A stretch of DNA of 64,000 nt. It comes from an uncultured Saprospiraceae bacterium. GTDB taxonomy: Bacteria; Bacteroidota; Bacteroidia; Chitinophagales; Saprospiraceae. The stretch spans positions 1-64,000 of the forward strand of contig CALBEE010000164.1 of the NCBI GenBank assembly GCA_937927575.1. The letters are read 5' to 3'. Numbering within the stretch: the stretch's first letter is position 1; every line of letters begins with the position of its first letter. Positions 43,869 to 52,570 of this stretch are shown in pieces. The notes beneath the pieces were generated by a model. It was not told the DNA's origin. It did not search any database and saw only the letters and a program-made list of their open reading frames with translations. Both the position numbers and the translations under genes were made by a program.

Positions 43869-46163
43869 ATGTCAGATAACAACGTAAAAAAGTCATTTTT
43901 CTCAGATTTGTGGGATAGGAGATTTTTCCAATTTTTAGCAACCTACATAGCTGCTAGTTGGGGTCTAATACAATTTATGGAATGGATTGTAAGACGATAT
44001 GGCATTGATGAATCTTGGGTAGATAAGGTTGTTTTGATGCTACTTATACTTCTTCCTTCCGTGCTCTCATTGATTTACCTACATGGTAGGCCTGGCGCCG
44101 ATAAATGGTGGAAATTTGAAAAGATACTCTATCCGCTAAATATTGTGCTGGCATTAGGTGCTTCATTATTTTTGATCAATGGAAGTGCACAGACGACATC
44201 TGAGGTAGAGATTACTACAGATGAAGGGGAAACGATTATAAGAGAAGTGCCAAAAATGGAATTTGCTAAAAGGGTAGTCCTATTTCCTTTAGAAAATGAG
44301 AATGGCAAGAAGCCATCATGGAAGGGTATCGGATCTTCTTTACTTCTTGATAATTCCCTCGAACAAGATATGCGAGTAACAGCAGTGAGCCCATCTGCCT
44401 TCAATCAAAGTTACAAGCATTATAATTATGATGTATTTGATAATATTCCTTTCTCCACTAAGAGAAATATTGCCGAGAATTATTATTCAGACTTCTTCGT
44501 AGCGGGTAAGTTTTTAGATAATGAAGAATCTAAAGCCGAAGTAATAGTCTACGAAACAGGAACAGGGAAGGAAGTGGCTAATGAAGTGTTACAATCAGAT
44601 AACATTATACAGTTGACGCAGAAAATTTCTGATTTTGTAGACTCGAAGAACAAACTTGGTCCAGTGGAAGGTAAGGAGACTATGGTTAAACTTCCAGCAA
44701 GCAATTTGATTTCAGCAGATACAGCAGCGTTTCATAATTATGTAGATGCCATGATCGTCATGGAAACTAATGCAACTCAAGTTGCTTTGGCAAGTGCTAA
44801 GCTCGAAAAAGCAGTCGAACTAGATCCGACCTGCGCAGAATGTCATATGTCTTTGGCTAATATTTATCTTTTGAATGGTAAAGAGACTAGAGGTGCTATG
44901 AAGGAAGCCATGAAGTATGTGGAGAATGTTTCCGAAAGACAACAGATGTCGCTCAAGTACCTGAATTACATGTTTAGCGAACAACAGGATAAAGGAGAAA
45001 GGTTATTACAAAATTGGAGAAAACTTTATCCTCAAGATAAAAAGCCTGTCGATATGTTAGTGTCCCAATATAGCAGGACTTTCCAACTAGATAAAGCCAG
45101 AGCCGAGGTTGAAAGCGCATTAGAGCAAGGACACAAGGGCTCATTATTCGTTACTTATGCTAATCAATTGATAGGTTCTAAAGAATATGCTAAAGCAGAA
45201 GAGTATTTGGTGAAATACAAAGAAGCTTATCCAAAGCAAGCTGAGTCCACGACATTATTGGCGGACATTTATGCTAAACAAGGTAAAACGGAGCAAGCGA
45301 TAGAAACTCTGGATGAGCTTTCGATAATGAATACTAATGAAATTAGATTTGATATCAAAAAAGTATCGATATATAACCGCCAAAATGAATTTAAAAAAGC
45401 AGCTTCAGTTTTAGATAATTTATTGTTTAATGCCAATACAGCAAACGACACTATTTCGATTTATAGTAAACAAATGGAGATTTATCAAAGACAGGGTAAA
45501 GCAAAAGCATACTATGATGAACGAAGAAAATTGAAAAAAATATTTCTAACACAATATCCGCCGATCGCATTTATGCAGACCGAATATTCAACTTCGGGTA
45601 TGTATCAGCTGGTAGGGCAGGGAGATAGTATAATCAATAATATTAAAGCCTTAGAAGATTTGATGCCACCTGTTCAAAAGAATATGATGGGTAATCTCAA
45701 TGACTTTATCATCGCTACATTTACTGAAGACCTTGAAGGAATGGAGAAGAATTATGAAGAGGTGAGAACATTTATGATTGCTTCTACAGGTGAAGATCTT
45801 ATTAGAATTTATGATGCGGAAATTGCTTATCAAAGAGGAAATCATAAAGAGGCTAGAGAGCATTGGGAATTCCTAATCAAAAAGTTGAAGAACTATGACA
45901 TTATTAGTCATAACTATTTTGATACTTTTATAAAAACCAAAGAATATGATGAAGGGATGAAGGCAGTTAATCTTAAATTAGAAGATGACCCTAAATCTCC
46001 TACTCACTTGCTTATAAAAGCTAAGTATCTCCACTTAAAGGGTAAAAAAGATCAGGCACGTGAGGAGCTTGAAAAATCCTGGAAAGTATTGAAAGGCGCC
46101 GATGAAAATTATAGATTTAGAAAAGAGGCTCAAGAACTTATGGATCAATTGGGAGTAGCCTAG
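43869..46163 (+). CDS. Membrane protein with TPR repeats
   Basis: 764 residues from ATG 43869 (MSDNNVKKSFF); an ATG at 43860 is in frame. Two or three hydrophobic segments occur in the first 105 residues (FFQFLATYIAASWGLIQFM, VVLMLLILLPSVLSLIYL, LNIVLALGASLFLI). A FlgO/TolB-like alpha/beta domain spans about 130-260 and many tetratricopeptide repeats fill the rest. This is the architecture of signalling or scaffold TPR proteins related to adenylate-cyclase-associated families; no enzyme domain is seen. A promoter box lies just upstream. Confidence 0.85.
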   Translation: MSDNNVKKSFFSDLWDRRFFQFLATYIAASWGLIQFMEWIVRRYGIDESWVDKVVLMLLILLPSVLSLIYLHGRPGADKWWKFEKILYPLNIVLALGASLFLINGSAQTTSEVEITTDEGETIIREVPKMEFAKRVVLFPLENENGKKPSWKGIGSSLLLDNSLEQDMRVTAVSPSAFNQSYKHYNYDVFDNIPFSTKRNIAENYYSDFFVAGKFLDNEESKAEVIVYETGTGKEVANEVLQSDNIIQLTQKISDFVDSKNKLGPVEGKETMVKLPASNLISADTAAFHNYVDAMIVMETNATQVALASAKLEKAVELDPTCAECHMSLANIYLLNGKETRGAMKEAMKYVENVSERQQMSLKYLNYMFSEQQDKGERLLQNWRKLYPQDKKPVDMLVSQYSRTFQLDKARAEVESALEQGHKGSLFVTYANQLIGSKEYAKAEEYLVKYKEAYPKQAESTTLLADIYAKQGKTEQAIETLDELSIMNTNEIRFDIKKVSIYNRQNEFKKAASVLDNLLFNANTANDTISIYSKQMEIYQRQGKAKAYYDERRKLKKIFLTQYPPIAFMQTEYSTSGMYQLVGQGDSIINNIKALEDLMPPVQKNMMGNLNDFIIATFTEDLEGMEKNYEEVRTFMIASTGEDLIRIYDAEIAYQRGNHKEAREHWEFLIKKLKNYDIISHNYFDTFIKTKEYDEGMKAVNLKLEDDPKSPTHLLIKAKYLHLKGKKDQAREELEKSWKVLKGADENYRFRKEAQELMDQLGVA

Positions 46164-46175
46164 AGGATAATTATT

Positions 46176-46832
46176 TTAAGCGAGAACCAATTCTTTTTCA
46201 ACTTCTTTCGCTGTATTGTTGTACTTGATAGCCTTAGAAGTTAGGCCCTGAGATATACAATATTCAATAACTCTAGGAAGTACTTCTTTCAATGTTTTGA
46301 ATGATTTGACATTGTCATGAAATACAATGATAGAACCTGGTTTTAAGTTCTGAATTACATTTTGATAACATTGCTTCGCAGTAATATTTTGATCGAAATC
46401 ACCACTTAATACATCCCACATCACAATTTTATATTGATCTCTTATGGCTTCTGCTTGCTGTGGTCTCAATCTTCCATATGGAGGACGATATAAATTCGAT
46501 TGTACAAATGAGCCACATAACTCTACATCATCAAGATACTTCTCAGCTTCTGTACTCCACCCTGATTTATGTGAATAGCTGTGATTACCTACACTATGTC
46601 CTTCACTTATGATGCGATTATAGATATCATTGTGCTTACGTACATTATCACCAACACAGAAAAAGGTGCCATGCATGTCATATGCTTGAAGCGTGTCTAA
46701 GACCCAAGGAGTGACTTGAGGTATCGGACCATCATCAAATGTGAAATAAACAAAAGGCTTTTTTCTAGACTTATTCCAAAGGTAGTTGGGGAATAACTTC
46801 CTGATAAGCTTCGGCGTCTTAATTATGTACAT
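46176..46832 (-). CDS. Polysaccharide deacetylase (NodB-homology)
   Basis: 218 residues. FDDGP with D33-D34, HSVGNHSYSHKS with H84 and H88 (the zinc triad), RPPYGR (motif 3) and WDVLSGDFD near the end are the NodB motifs. These enzymes remove N-acetyl or O-acetyl groups from cell-wall or surface polysaccharide. There is no signal peptide, so it is probably cytoplasmic or membrane-associated; it stands divergent to gltX. Confidence 0.9.
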   Translation of the reverse strand: MYIIKTPKLIRKLFPNYLWNKSRKKPFVYFTFDDGPIPQVTPWVLDTLQAYDMHGTFFCVGDNVRKHNDIYNRIISEGHSVGNHSYSHKSGWSTEAEKYLDDVELCGSFVQSNLYRPPYGRLRPQQAEAIRDQYKIVMWDVLSGDFDQNITAKQCYQNVIQNLKPGSIIVFHDNVKSFKTLKEVLPRVIEYCISQGLTSKAIKYNNTAKEVEKELVLA

Positions 46833-47047
46833 GTATGTATTTGATATTATCCTCTAAATAGGATTACTTTGCAACCTTATAACGGAGGTATCAGAAGAAA
46901 TGTGTCTTTTAAAGGACGATTTTTTCCACTTTCAGCATAAAATTAGGCAAATCACCATTAAATGGGTCGTTTTTCGACGAATATTGAAAAGTAGACTACC
47001 AAAGCGAAGGTGAATATATTATCATAATAATAGAGAGAAACAAGCAT

Positions 47048-48565
47048 ATGAGTGATGTAAGAGTAAGATTTGCACCTAGTCCTACAGGACCTCTACATAT
47101 TGGTGGAGTGCGTACGGCATTGTATAATTATCTGTTTGCTAGGCATGCAGGCGGCACTTTTATATTGCGCGTCGAAGATACCGATCAAAATAGATATGTA
47201 CCAGGAGCTGAAGATTACATAGTCGAAGCTTTGAGTTGGTTCGGTTTGACGCCAGACGAAGGTCCTGGATTTGGCGGAGATTATGGTCCTTATCGTCAAT
47301 CTGAGCGCAAAGATCTGTACGCACAATATGCTATGCAAATGGTCGAGCAAGGTAATGCCTATTACGCATGGGATACTCCAGAGGATCTTGATGCGATGCG
47401 TAAAGAAGATGCTAATGCTAAATACGATGCCAGTACTCGTGTTAAAATGACGAATAGCCTAACACTATCGGAAGATGAAGTACGATCGCGATTGGATAAT
47501 GGAGCACCTTTTGTGATACGCCTCAAAATGCCTGAAAATGAAGATGTAAAAATTACTGATTTAGTCAGAGGTGAAGTGACATTCAATACTAAAGATCTAG
47601 ATGATAAAGTGATCCTTAAAGGGGATGGTATGCCTACTTATCATTTGGCTAATATTGTCGATGATCATCTAATGAAAATATCGCACGTAATACGCGGCGA
47701 AGAATGGTTGAGTAGTACAGCGCATCATGTTTTGATGTATAGATTTATGAGTTGGGAAGCACCTCAGTTTTCACACTTGCCATTGATCCTTAAGCCTACA
47801 GGAAAAGGAAAATTGAGTAAGAGAGATGGAGCAAAGTTTGGTATTCCTGTATTTCCATTAGAATGGGATCCAGGAAAAGATGAAGATATTTATTCTGGAT
47901 TTAGAGAGTTTGGTTTTTTACCAGAAGCAGTGATTAACTTCTTAGCATTCTTAGGATGGAATCCGGGAACAGAGCAAGAGATATTTTCTATAACAGAATT
48001 GATCGAAGCATTTAGTATCAAACGAATAGTGAAGAGTGGAGCCAGGTTTGATTATGATAAAGCGAAATGGTATAATCAGCAGTACATTATCAATACAGAT
48101 GACGACGTACTTGCTAAAATGATAAGATCAGAAGTGGGCCCAGAGTATAGCAATGAATATTTAGCTAAAGCATGTGGTCTAATGAAGGAAAGGGTGGAGT
48201 CCGTAGGCGATATCGCTAAGGTAGGAGATTTCTTATTTGGATCACCTACAGAATATGATGCCAAGATGATCAGAAAAAAATATAAGGAAGAAAACGACCC
48301 TCATTTTGAGGCATTGACAGATGCGCTTTCTAAGTTAGATACTTTTGATGCTGAGCATACTCAATCTGCAATCAAAAGATACATAGGAGATAACGAATTA
48401 TCTTTTGGAGCCATCATGCCTGTGTTACGATTAGCTACTTCTGGAACTATGAAAGGACCAGATCTTTTTGAAATGATGGAACTGCTAGGACGTGATGAGG
48501 TGTTGATAAGAATGAAGGACGGATTGGGTAAGATCAAAGACATAAAATCCGCTTCACAATCTTAG
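47048..48565 (+). CDS. gltX: Glutamyl-tRNA synthetase
   Basis: 505 residues, class I synthetase: RFAPSPTGPLHIGGVRTAL carries the HIGH-type motif and KLSKRDG the KMSKS-type motif. The anticodon-binding helices lie in the C-terminal third. Length and motifs are normal for a bacterial GltX. A short conserved-looking gene follows 19 nt later. Confidence 0.96.
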   Translation: MSDVRVRFAPSPTGPLHIGGVRTALYNYLFARHAGGTFILRVEDTDQNRYVPGAEDYIVEALSWFGLTPDEGPGFGGDYGPYRQSERKDLYAQYAMQMVEQGNAYYAWDTPEDLDAMRKEDANAKYDASTRVKMTNSLTLSEDEVRSRLDNGAPFVIRLKMPENEDVKITDLVRGEVTFNTKDLDDKVILKGDGMPTYHLANIVDDHLMKISHVIRGEEWLSSTAHHVLMYRFMSWEAPQFSHLPLILKPTGKGKLSKRDGAKFGIPVFPLEWDPGKDEDIYSGFREFGFLPEAVINFLAFLGWNPGTEQEIFSITELIEAFSIKRIVKSGARFDYDKAKWYNQQYIINTDDDVLAKMIRSEVGPEYSNEYLAKACGLMKERVESVGDIAKVGDFLFGSPTEYDAKMIRKKYKEENDPHFEALTDALSKLDTFDAEHTQSAIKRYIGDNELSFGAIMPVLRLATSGTMKGPDLFEMMELLGRDEVLIRMKDGLGKIKDIKSASQS

Positions 48566-48584
48566 TTTAAAATAGTAAAGCAGT

Positions 48585-48764
48585 ATGCCAAAGAAGATGA
48601 AAAAACAAGGAAAGCCTAATGTGCACAATGAGCTCAAAGGTTTCGATATTAAAATTAATGAGTTTGGCGAAATGCAATCAAGCTTTGACATCGATAAGCT
48701 CAATGATTTTCTCAATGATAATGTTGAAGATAAGAAGTTAGGTAATAGTGTAGAAGAAGAATAG
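48585..48764 (+). CDS. 59-residue basic/acidic small protein behind gltX
   Basis: ATG 48585 to TAG 48762-48764, 19 nt after gltX. The peptide has a Lys-rich start (MPKKMKKQGKP), then LKGFDIKINEFGEMQ, IDKLNDFLND and a Glu-rich tail. The composition and clean FDI-type phrases look like real coding sequence, and I recall similar short proteins after aminoacyl-tRNA synthetase genes in Bacteroidota. Function unknown. Confidence 0.7.
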   Translation: MPKKMKKQGKPNVHNELKGFDIKINEFGEMQSSFDIDKLNDFLNDNVEDKKLGNSVEEE

Positions 48765-48850
48765 TACGAATTATGAATGTCAAATTCTGAATGTTAAGTT
48801 AAGTAAGGTTTGCTTCTATATTTAAAAGAATACCGACGATAATGTCTCTA

Positions 48851-48881
48851 TTGTAAAATATAATTTTTCAATGTATATTTG
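48851..48881 (+). promoter_or_regulatory. Promoter of the abiF-associated RNA
   Basis: TTG at 48851-48853, 20 nt of spacer and TATATTTG at 48874-48881 match the Bacteroidota TTG / TAnnTTTG promoter well. Transcription would begin near 48886-48890, just before the structured RNA. Confidence 0.62.
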
Positions 48882-48885
48882 TATT

Positions 48886-48939
48886 AACAGTACTCGCCAC
48901 GCTACCCTTAAGAACAGCGTACCAGGGCGAGTCTTTTTT
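48886..48939 (+). ncRNA. Structured RNA upstream of abiF (abiF RNA-motif candidate)
   Basis: About 54 nt. An outer stem ACTCGCC (48892-48898) / GGCGAGT (48926-48932) encloses an inner stem ACGCT (48899-48903) / AGCGT (48916-48920) with a 12-nt loop and a 5-nt bulge (ACCAG), followed by a T run (48934-48939). The T run makes the end terminator-like. It has its own promoter, so it is probably made as a separate short RNA. Its position matches the abiF RNA motif as I recall it (found by comparative RNA discovery upstream of AbiF genes). Exact 5' end unknown; assignment is by layout and structure, not by covariance search. Confidence 0.72.
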
Positions 48940-48964
48940 GTTTAGGGAACTTTCAAAAATTAGA

Positions 48965-49879
48965 ATGATGATTTATGATAAATTGCCTTTGACTATTGAT
49001 CAACAAATCCAGAAACTTGAAGAAAGAGGAATGGAAATTGGTAGTCGTAAGAAAGTTGCTAAATATTTAAGCCATATAAGCTATTATAGATTAGCAGGAT
49101 ATTGGTGGTCAATGCAAGAAGATAAGGTCAATCATAAATTTAAAGAAGGGAGTACTTTTGAAGATGTTGTGAGCATATATAATTTTGATGCAAAGCTTCG
49201 ATTAATTTTGTTTGATGTGATTGAGAAAATTGAAATTAGTCTTAGGACAAAGCTAATTTATCATCTATCACATGATTTTGATCCTTGGTGGTTTCAGGAT
49301 ACAGCATTATTTAAAGATACTCCTGCACTTGTGAAGTCGTTAGAGAAAATTAGAGAAGAAGTAGATAGATCTAAGGATATATTCATCAAAGAACATAAGA
49401 AGATATATAGGAAAGACTATAGATTTCCTCCATCATGGAAAACTTTAGAGTTAAGTAGCTTGGGAGGACTTTCAAAGCTGTATGGAAACTTGAAAAATAC
49501 GATTAAAGCTAAGGACGCGATCGCAGTTGAATTTGGCGCTGTAAATCATACATACTTACCAAGTTGGTTACAATCAATTGCACAAATCAGAAATTTATGT
49601 GCTCACCATAGTAGATTATGGGATAAGAATCTACCTGGTACAGTCAAGTTGCTACCTAAACCCCCTAATAAATGGATTAAAGATGTACCAAAGCAGCATG
49701 AATTTCAAAGGTTATATGTGCATATGTGTATAATGAAGTATTTGTTAAATACGATCATTCCTAACAATACTTTTGCAGATGAGATTGAATCTTTATTTAA
49801 GGAGTACGATTTAATAAATCAAAAAACATTAGGATTCAAAAATGATTGGCAAGAAGAAGAACTTTGGATTTCAAATTAG
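48965..49879 (+). CDS. abiF: Abi_2 family HEPN protein, AbiF/AbiD-type abortive-infection RNase
   Basis: 304 residues from ATG 48965 (an ATG at 48968 is also possible); the frame is open from a TTG at 48938 but that lies in the T run of the upstream RNA. The protein carries the Abi_2 pattern: LTIDQQIQKLEERGMEIG, HISYYRLAGYWWSM, FDAKLRLILFDVIEKIEISL, and the HEPN RNase motif R209-x4-H214 (RNLCAH). HEPN RNases are toxins, and AbiF is related to the HEPN effector Cas13 by published accounts as I recall them. The upstream structured RNA is the likely partner. Mode of control in this organism is inference. Confidence 0.88.
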   Translation: MMIYDKLPLTIDQQIQKLEERGMEIGSRKKVAKYLSHISYYRLAGYWWSMQEDKVNHKFKEGSTFEDVVSIYNFDAKLRLILFDVIEKIEISLRTKLIYHLSHDFDPWWFQDTALFKDTPALVKSLEKIREEVDRSKDIFIKEHKKIYRKDYRFPPSWKTLELSSLGGLSKLYGNLKNTIKAKDAIAVEFGAVNHTYLPSWLQSIAQIRNLCAHHSRLWDKNLPGTVKLLPKPPNKWIKDVPKQHEFQRLYVHMCIMKYLLNTIIPNNTFADEIESLFKEYDLINQKTLGFKNDWQEEELWISN

Positions 49880-50328
49880 ACAAGCTCCGCCAACCTCAAC
49901 ACTTCTTCCCTGATAGTCTGACAAGTACCTTCCATCAAAGTTAACTCAGTACAAACCACTTCAAAGCACGAATCTTTTAGTGGAATGATGATATGTCTTT
50001 CCGGATTGGCTTCATTTTCAGAATGATCAATCCAATCAGAATCAATGACTTCTTGAAAGATATATGGTTCTAGTCCTAGATCGTAATACTCATGATCAAC
50101 TATATGATCTACTTCGAATGCACCCAACTGATATTTAGAGTATTGATCAAATCGTATAGAAATAATTTGGTCCACAGGCACCCTATTGAATGGACTATTC
50201 TCAGCATCCTGTACAGAACTATCTTCCACAAAAAATATTAAATAAACATAACGCTCACTTGCTAATACTTTAGGTGTAGGAGCTGCCACACTACATCTGA
50301 TATTTTCGAGAATTCGTTTTATTTTCAT
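49876..50328 (-). CDS. Hypothetical protein, convergent to abiF
   Basis: 150 residues, ATG 50328. Cytoplasmic, acidic, no recognisable domain; contains long Asp/Glu-rich beta-strand-like segments (VDHIVDHEYYDLGLEPY). Its 3' end overlaps the abiF end by 4 nt on the other strand. Not known to be linked to the defence function. Confidence 0.62.
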   Translation of the reverse strand: MKIKRILENIRCSVAAPTPKVLASERYVYLIFFVEDSSVQDAENSPFNRVPVDQIISIRFDQYSKYQLGAFEVDHIVDHEYYDLGLEPYIFQEVIDSDWIDHSENEANPERHIIIPLKDSCFEVVCTELTLMEGTCQTIREEVLRLAELV

Positions 50329-50397
50329 TGCTACAGTTCTTACGAAATGATAGATGTCATTGATTTATATTCTGTGACGTCGCTTCGCCAGCCGGGC

Positions 50398-50564
50398 GTT
50401 CCTTTCTTCTGCTTCCCCAAAAGAAACGAACCAAAGAAAAGGGGACTTTTTCAAAGGAGTTTTAGTTGTTCGTACTTCTCAACTAAACCAAAGGATAATT
50501 TCTAAAATGGCTCCAAGGATTCACCATTTATTAACGAATTTATCCTTTGACTCTGTTGAAAAAG
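50398..50564. repeat. Nested inverted-repeat element in a 315-bp gap
   Basis: Several pairs nest or sit side by side: GTTC...GAAC with near-complementary arms (50398-50408 and 50421-50431, one mismatch); CTTTTTCA (50446-50453) with TGAAAAAG (50557-50564); TTTAGTTG (50461-50468) with CAACTAAA (50480-50487); AAAGGATAA (50490-50498) with TTATCCTTT (50540-50548). The DNA just before it (50378-50396) is unusually GC-rich for this window. The whole resembles a MITE- or REP-like unit or a structured RNA. No coding frame. Confidence 0.68.
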
Positions 50565-50643
50565 ATCGCACTAAATGGCATTGATGCTGAAATGAAAATC
50601 TATAATACTTTCGAAATTCGTAATTCTACATTCGTAATTATAC

Positions 50644-51078
50644 CTACCTAAGGCGGTCCATACTCTTCACCAATTTATCATCTTTAGCTATAGCACGACC
50701 AGCTAATGCGGCAAAGATCAAGGCAACTATAGGAGGGTAGATGCCTAAACCATCATTGACGGCTCCGAGGGCTTCACCCGTTCTTTCATTGTAGATTAAT
50801 AAAAATGCGACCAAAGGCAATAAGATAGCCATCACTACACCCAAATAAGAAAGCCTTTTTTGCAAGCCTCTATTATTATAAAGAAAAATTGCACCAAAGG
50901 TTACTAATCCCCCTAGAATAGTCAATGCTAATAGAACATTACTATCTTGAATATTATAAACTGAATCGCTTAATACGCCAGGACTTGCTACTTCACTGGT
51001 AGCGAAAGGTAATGCAAATTCTGACCAGAAGGCTCCGCTGGCTAGTAGTAAAAAAATGCTTTGTATTCTTTGTATCAC
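50644..51078 (-). CDS. DUF4293 membrane protein
   Basis: 144 residues from a GTG start at 51078, chosen because MIQRIQSIFLLLASG is the usual N-terminus; the frame stays open further upstream. Four membrane segments: about 5-25, 50-75, 80-105 and 115-135. DUF4293 is a Bacteroidota family of unknown function. The gene is divergent from an FAD oxidoreductase. Confidence 0.87.
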   Translation of the reverse strand: MIQRIQSIFLLLASGAFWSEFALPFATSEVASPGVLSDSVYNIQDSNVLLALTILGGLVTFGAIFLYNNRGLQKRLSYLGVVMAILLPLVAFLLIYNERTGEALGAVNDGLGIYPPIVALIFAALAGRAIAKDDKLVKSMDRLR

Positions 51079-51164
51079 GAAGATTGATTTTAAGTCTCTA
51101 TAAATGTTTCTAAGATATTCAAGGCATATGATTACCTTGATACTCATAAGCAAAGATAAAGAAA

Positions 51165-52277
51165 TTGAATCTATCATATTGGGAAGAGAGACACTATTTT
51201 GAAGATAACGATCTGGTGGTGATTGGTGCAGGGATAGTGGGTCTTTCTACGGCCATTGCAGCAAAAGTAGCCAAACCTTCAATGAAGATATTAGTGCTTG
51301 AGAGATCTTCATTGCCTACCGGCGCTAGCACTAAAAATGCGGGATTTGCCTGTTTTGGAAGTGTTACGGAGTTGGTCTCTGATAGTGATCATATGACATA
51401 TGAGGAGCAAGTGGCTTTGATTCAAATGAGGTGGGAAGGCTTAGAATTATTGCAATCCAACGTATCAAAAGCTGAACTCTCATACAAAGGAAGAGGTGGA
51501 ATAGAAGTATTGGATCCGGAAGACGATATTCAAATGTCAGCTTTGGATCAAATCAATAGGTACAATCGTATGGTTGTAGATGCAATAGGAAAACAAGAAT
51601 GTTTTTCGATTATTGATCAGACGCTATCGTCATCATTTTACCGTCAGGCGATATATAATCAATACGAAGGTGAGCTCAACCCCATGAATATGATGACAGC
51701 GCTGTATAAGAAGGCAGTGAATATGGGCATAAATCTGCTTTATGGCCAAGAAGTAAAATCTATCGAATCTGGTGCGTTGCAATTAGCTAATAAACTAGTC
51801 AAAGCTCCGATTATCGCAATCTGTACTAATGGACTCTCCAAATCACTTTTGCCAAAGCTTCCTTTGCAAGCCGTACGAAACCAAGTATACATAACTGAAG
51901 TAATCCAAGATAACCCACTCCAATCTTGTTATCATTATGATCAAGGCTACATTTATTTTAGAGAGATTGATGGTAGAATATTGATCGGAGGTGCACGAAA
52001 TTTATATCATCAGCAAGAAACGACTTCTGAGTTTGGTCAGACTGATAATCTTAAGGAATATTTGCAATCCTTCGTCGAAGAGAAAATACTTTGCAGAAAA
52101 ACTCAATTTGAATATCAATGGAGCGGAATATTAGGAGTAGGAGAAAGTAAAGCTCCGATCATCAAAGAAGTCCAAGAAGGCATATTCGTCGGAGTTAGGC
52201 TCGGTGGAATGGGGATTGCCATCGGAAGTGGAGTAGGGAAGAAATTGTCAGAAATGATCGTGGCAACTAATTATTAG
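51165..52277 (+). CDS. FAD-dependent oxidoreductase, DAO/glycine-oxidase-like
   Basis: 370 residues from a TTG start (MNLSYWEERHYFE). DLVVIGAGIVGLSTAIAAK is the FAD-binding GxGxxG motif, and ERSSLPTGASTKNAGFACFG and GVGESKAPIIKE, VRLGGMGIAIGSG the later FAD contacts of the DAO fold. The family oxidises amines or D-amino acids, or acts on hydroxy acids; the substrate cannot be told. There is no clear connection to the HicA/HicB genes that follow. Confidence 0.88.
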   Translation: MNLSYWEERHYFEDNDLVVIGAGIVGLSTAIAAKVAKPSMKILVLERSSLPTGASTKNAGFACFGSVTELVSDSDHMTYEEQVALIQMRWEGLELLQSNVSKAELSYKGRGGIEVLDPEDDIQMSALDQINRYNRMVVDAIGKQECFSIIDQTLSSSFYRQAIYNQYEGELNPMNMMTALYKKAVNMGINLLYGQEVKSIESGALQLANKLVKAPIIAICTNGLSKSLLPKLPLQAVRNQVYITEVIQDNPLQSCYHYDQGYIYFREIDGRILIGGARNLYHQQETTSEFGQTDNLKEYLQSFVEEKILCRKTQFEYQWSGILGVGESKAPIIKEVQEGIFVGVRLGGMGIAIGSGVGKKLSEMIVATNY

Positions 52278-52312
52278 TTGCAATTGTTATGTGATTATAT
52301 TAGTTTTGAATT

Positions 52313-52570
52313 ATGAGTAAGTTTGAAAAAGTGGTTGCTAAGTTTTTGGATCGTAAATCCGTAGTGACTTACAAGGAACTTATTTTTTTGCTTGGACAGT
52401 TAGGGTATGTTGAAAAAAAGAAGGGTAAAACATCTGGTTCTAGAGTGGCTTTTGTGAAAGAGGATATTCAACATATCATTAGGCTGCATAAGCCTCATCC
52501 AGGAAATGAATTAAAGGATTACATGAAAAGAAATGTGTTAGACGAACTAAGAAATAGAAATTTGATATGA
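52313..52570 (+). CDS. hicA: HicA-family toxin (mRNA interferase)
   Basis: 85 residues. A dsRBD-like HicA fold with SGSRVAF where many HicA have GSH, followed by IIRLHKPHPGNELKDYMKRN. The GSR / LHKPHP pattern is that of a recognised HicA subclass rather than a defect. Toxins of this kind cleave mRNA when not bound by HicB. Its last 4 bases (ATGA) overlap the next gene start. Confidence 0.9.
   Translation: MSKFEKVVAKFLDRKSVVTYKELIFLLGQLGYVEKKKGKTSGSRVAFVKEDIQHIIRLHKPHPGNELKDYMKRNVLDELRNRNLI

Noticed and set aside
49876-50328. Third component of the AbiF system
   Set aside because: It is convergent on the other strand, has its own start and no Abi or nucleic-acid domain, so a link to AbiF is not supported.
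52313-52570. HicA missing its catalytic histidine
   Set aside because: The GSR/LHKPHP pattern is that of a known HicA subclass, so it is not evidence of inactivation.
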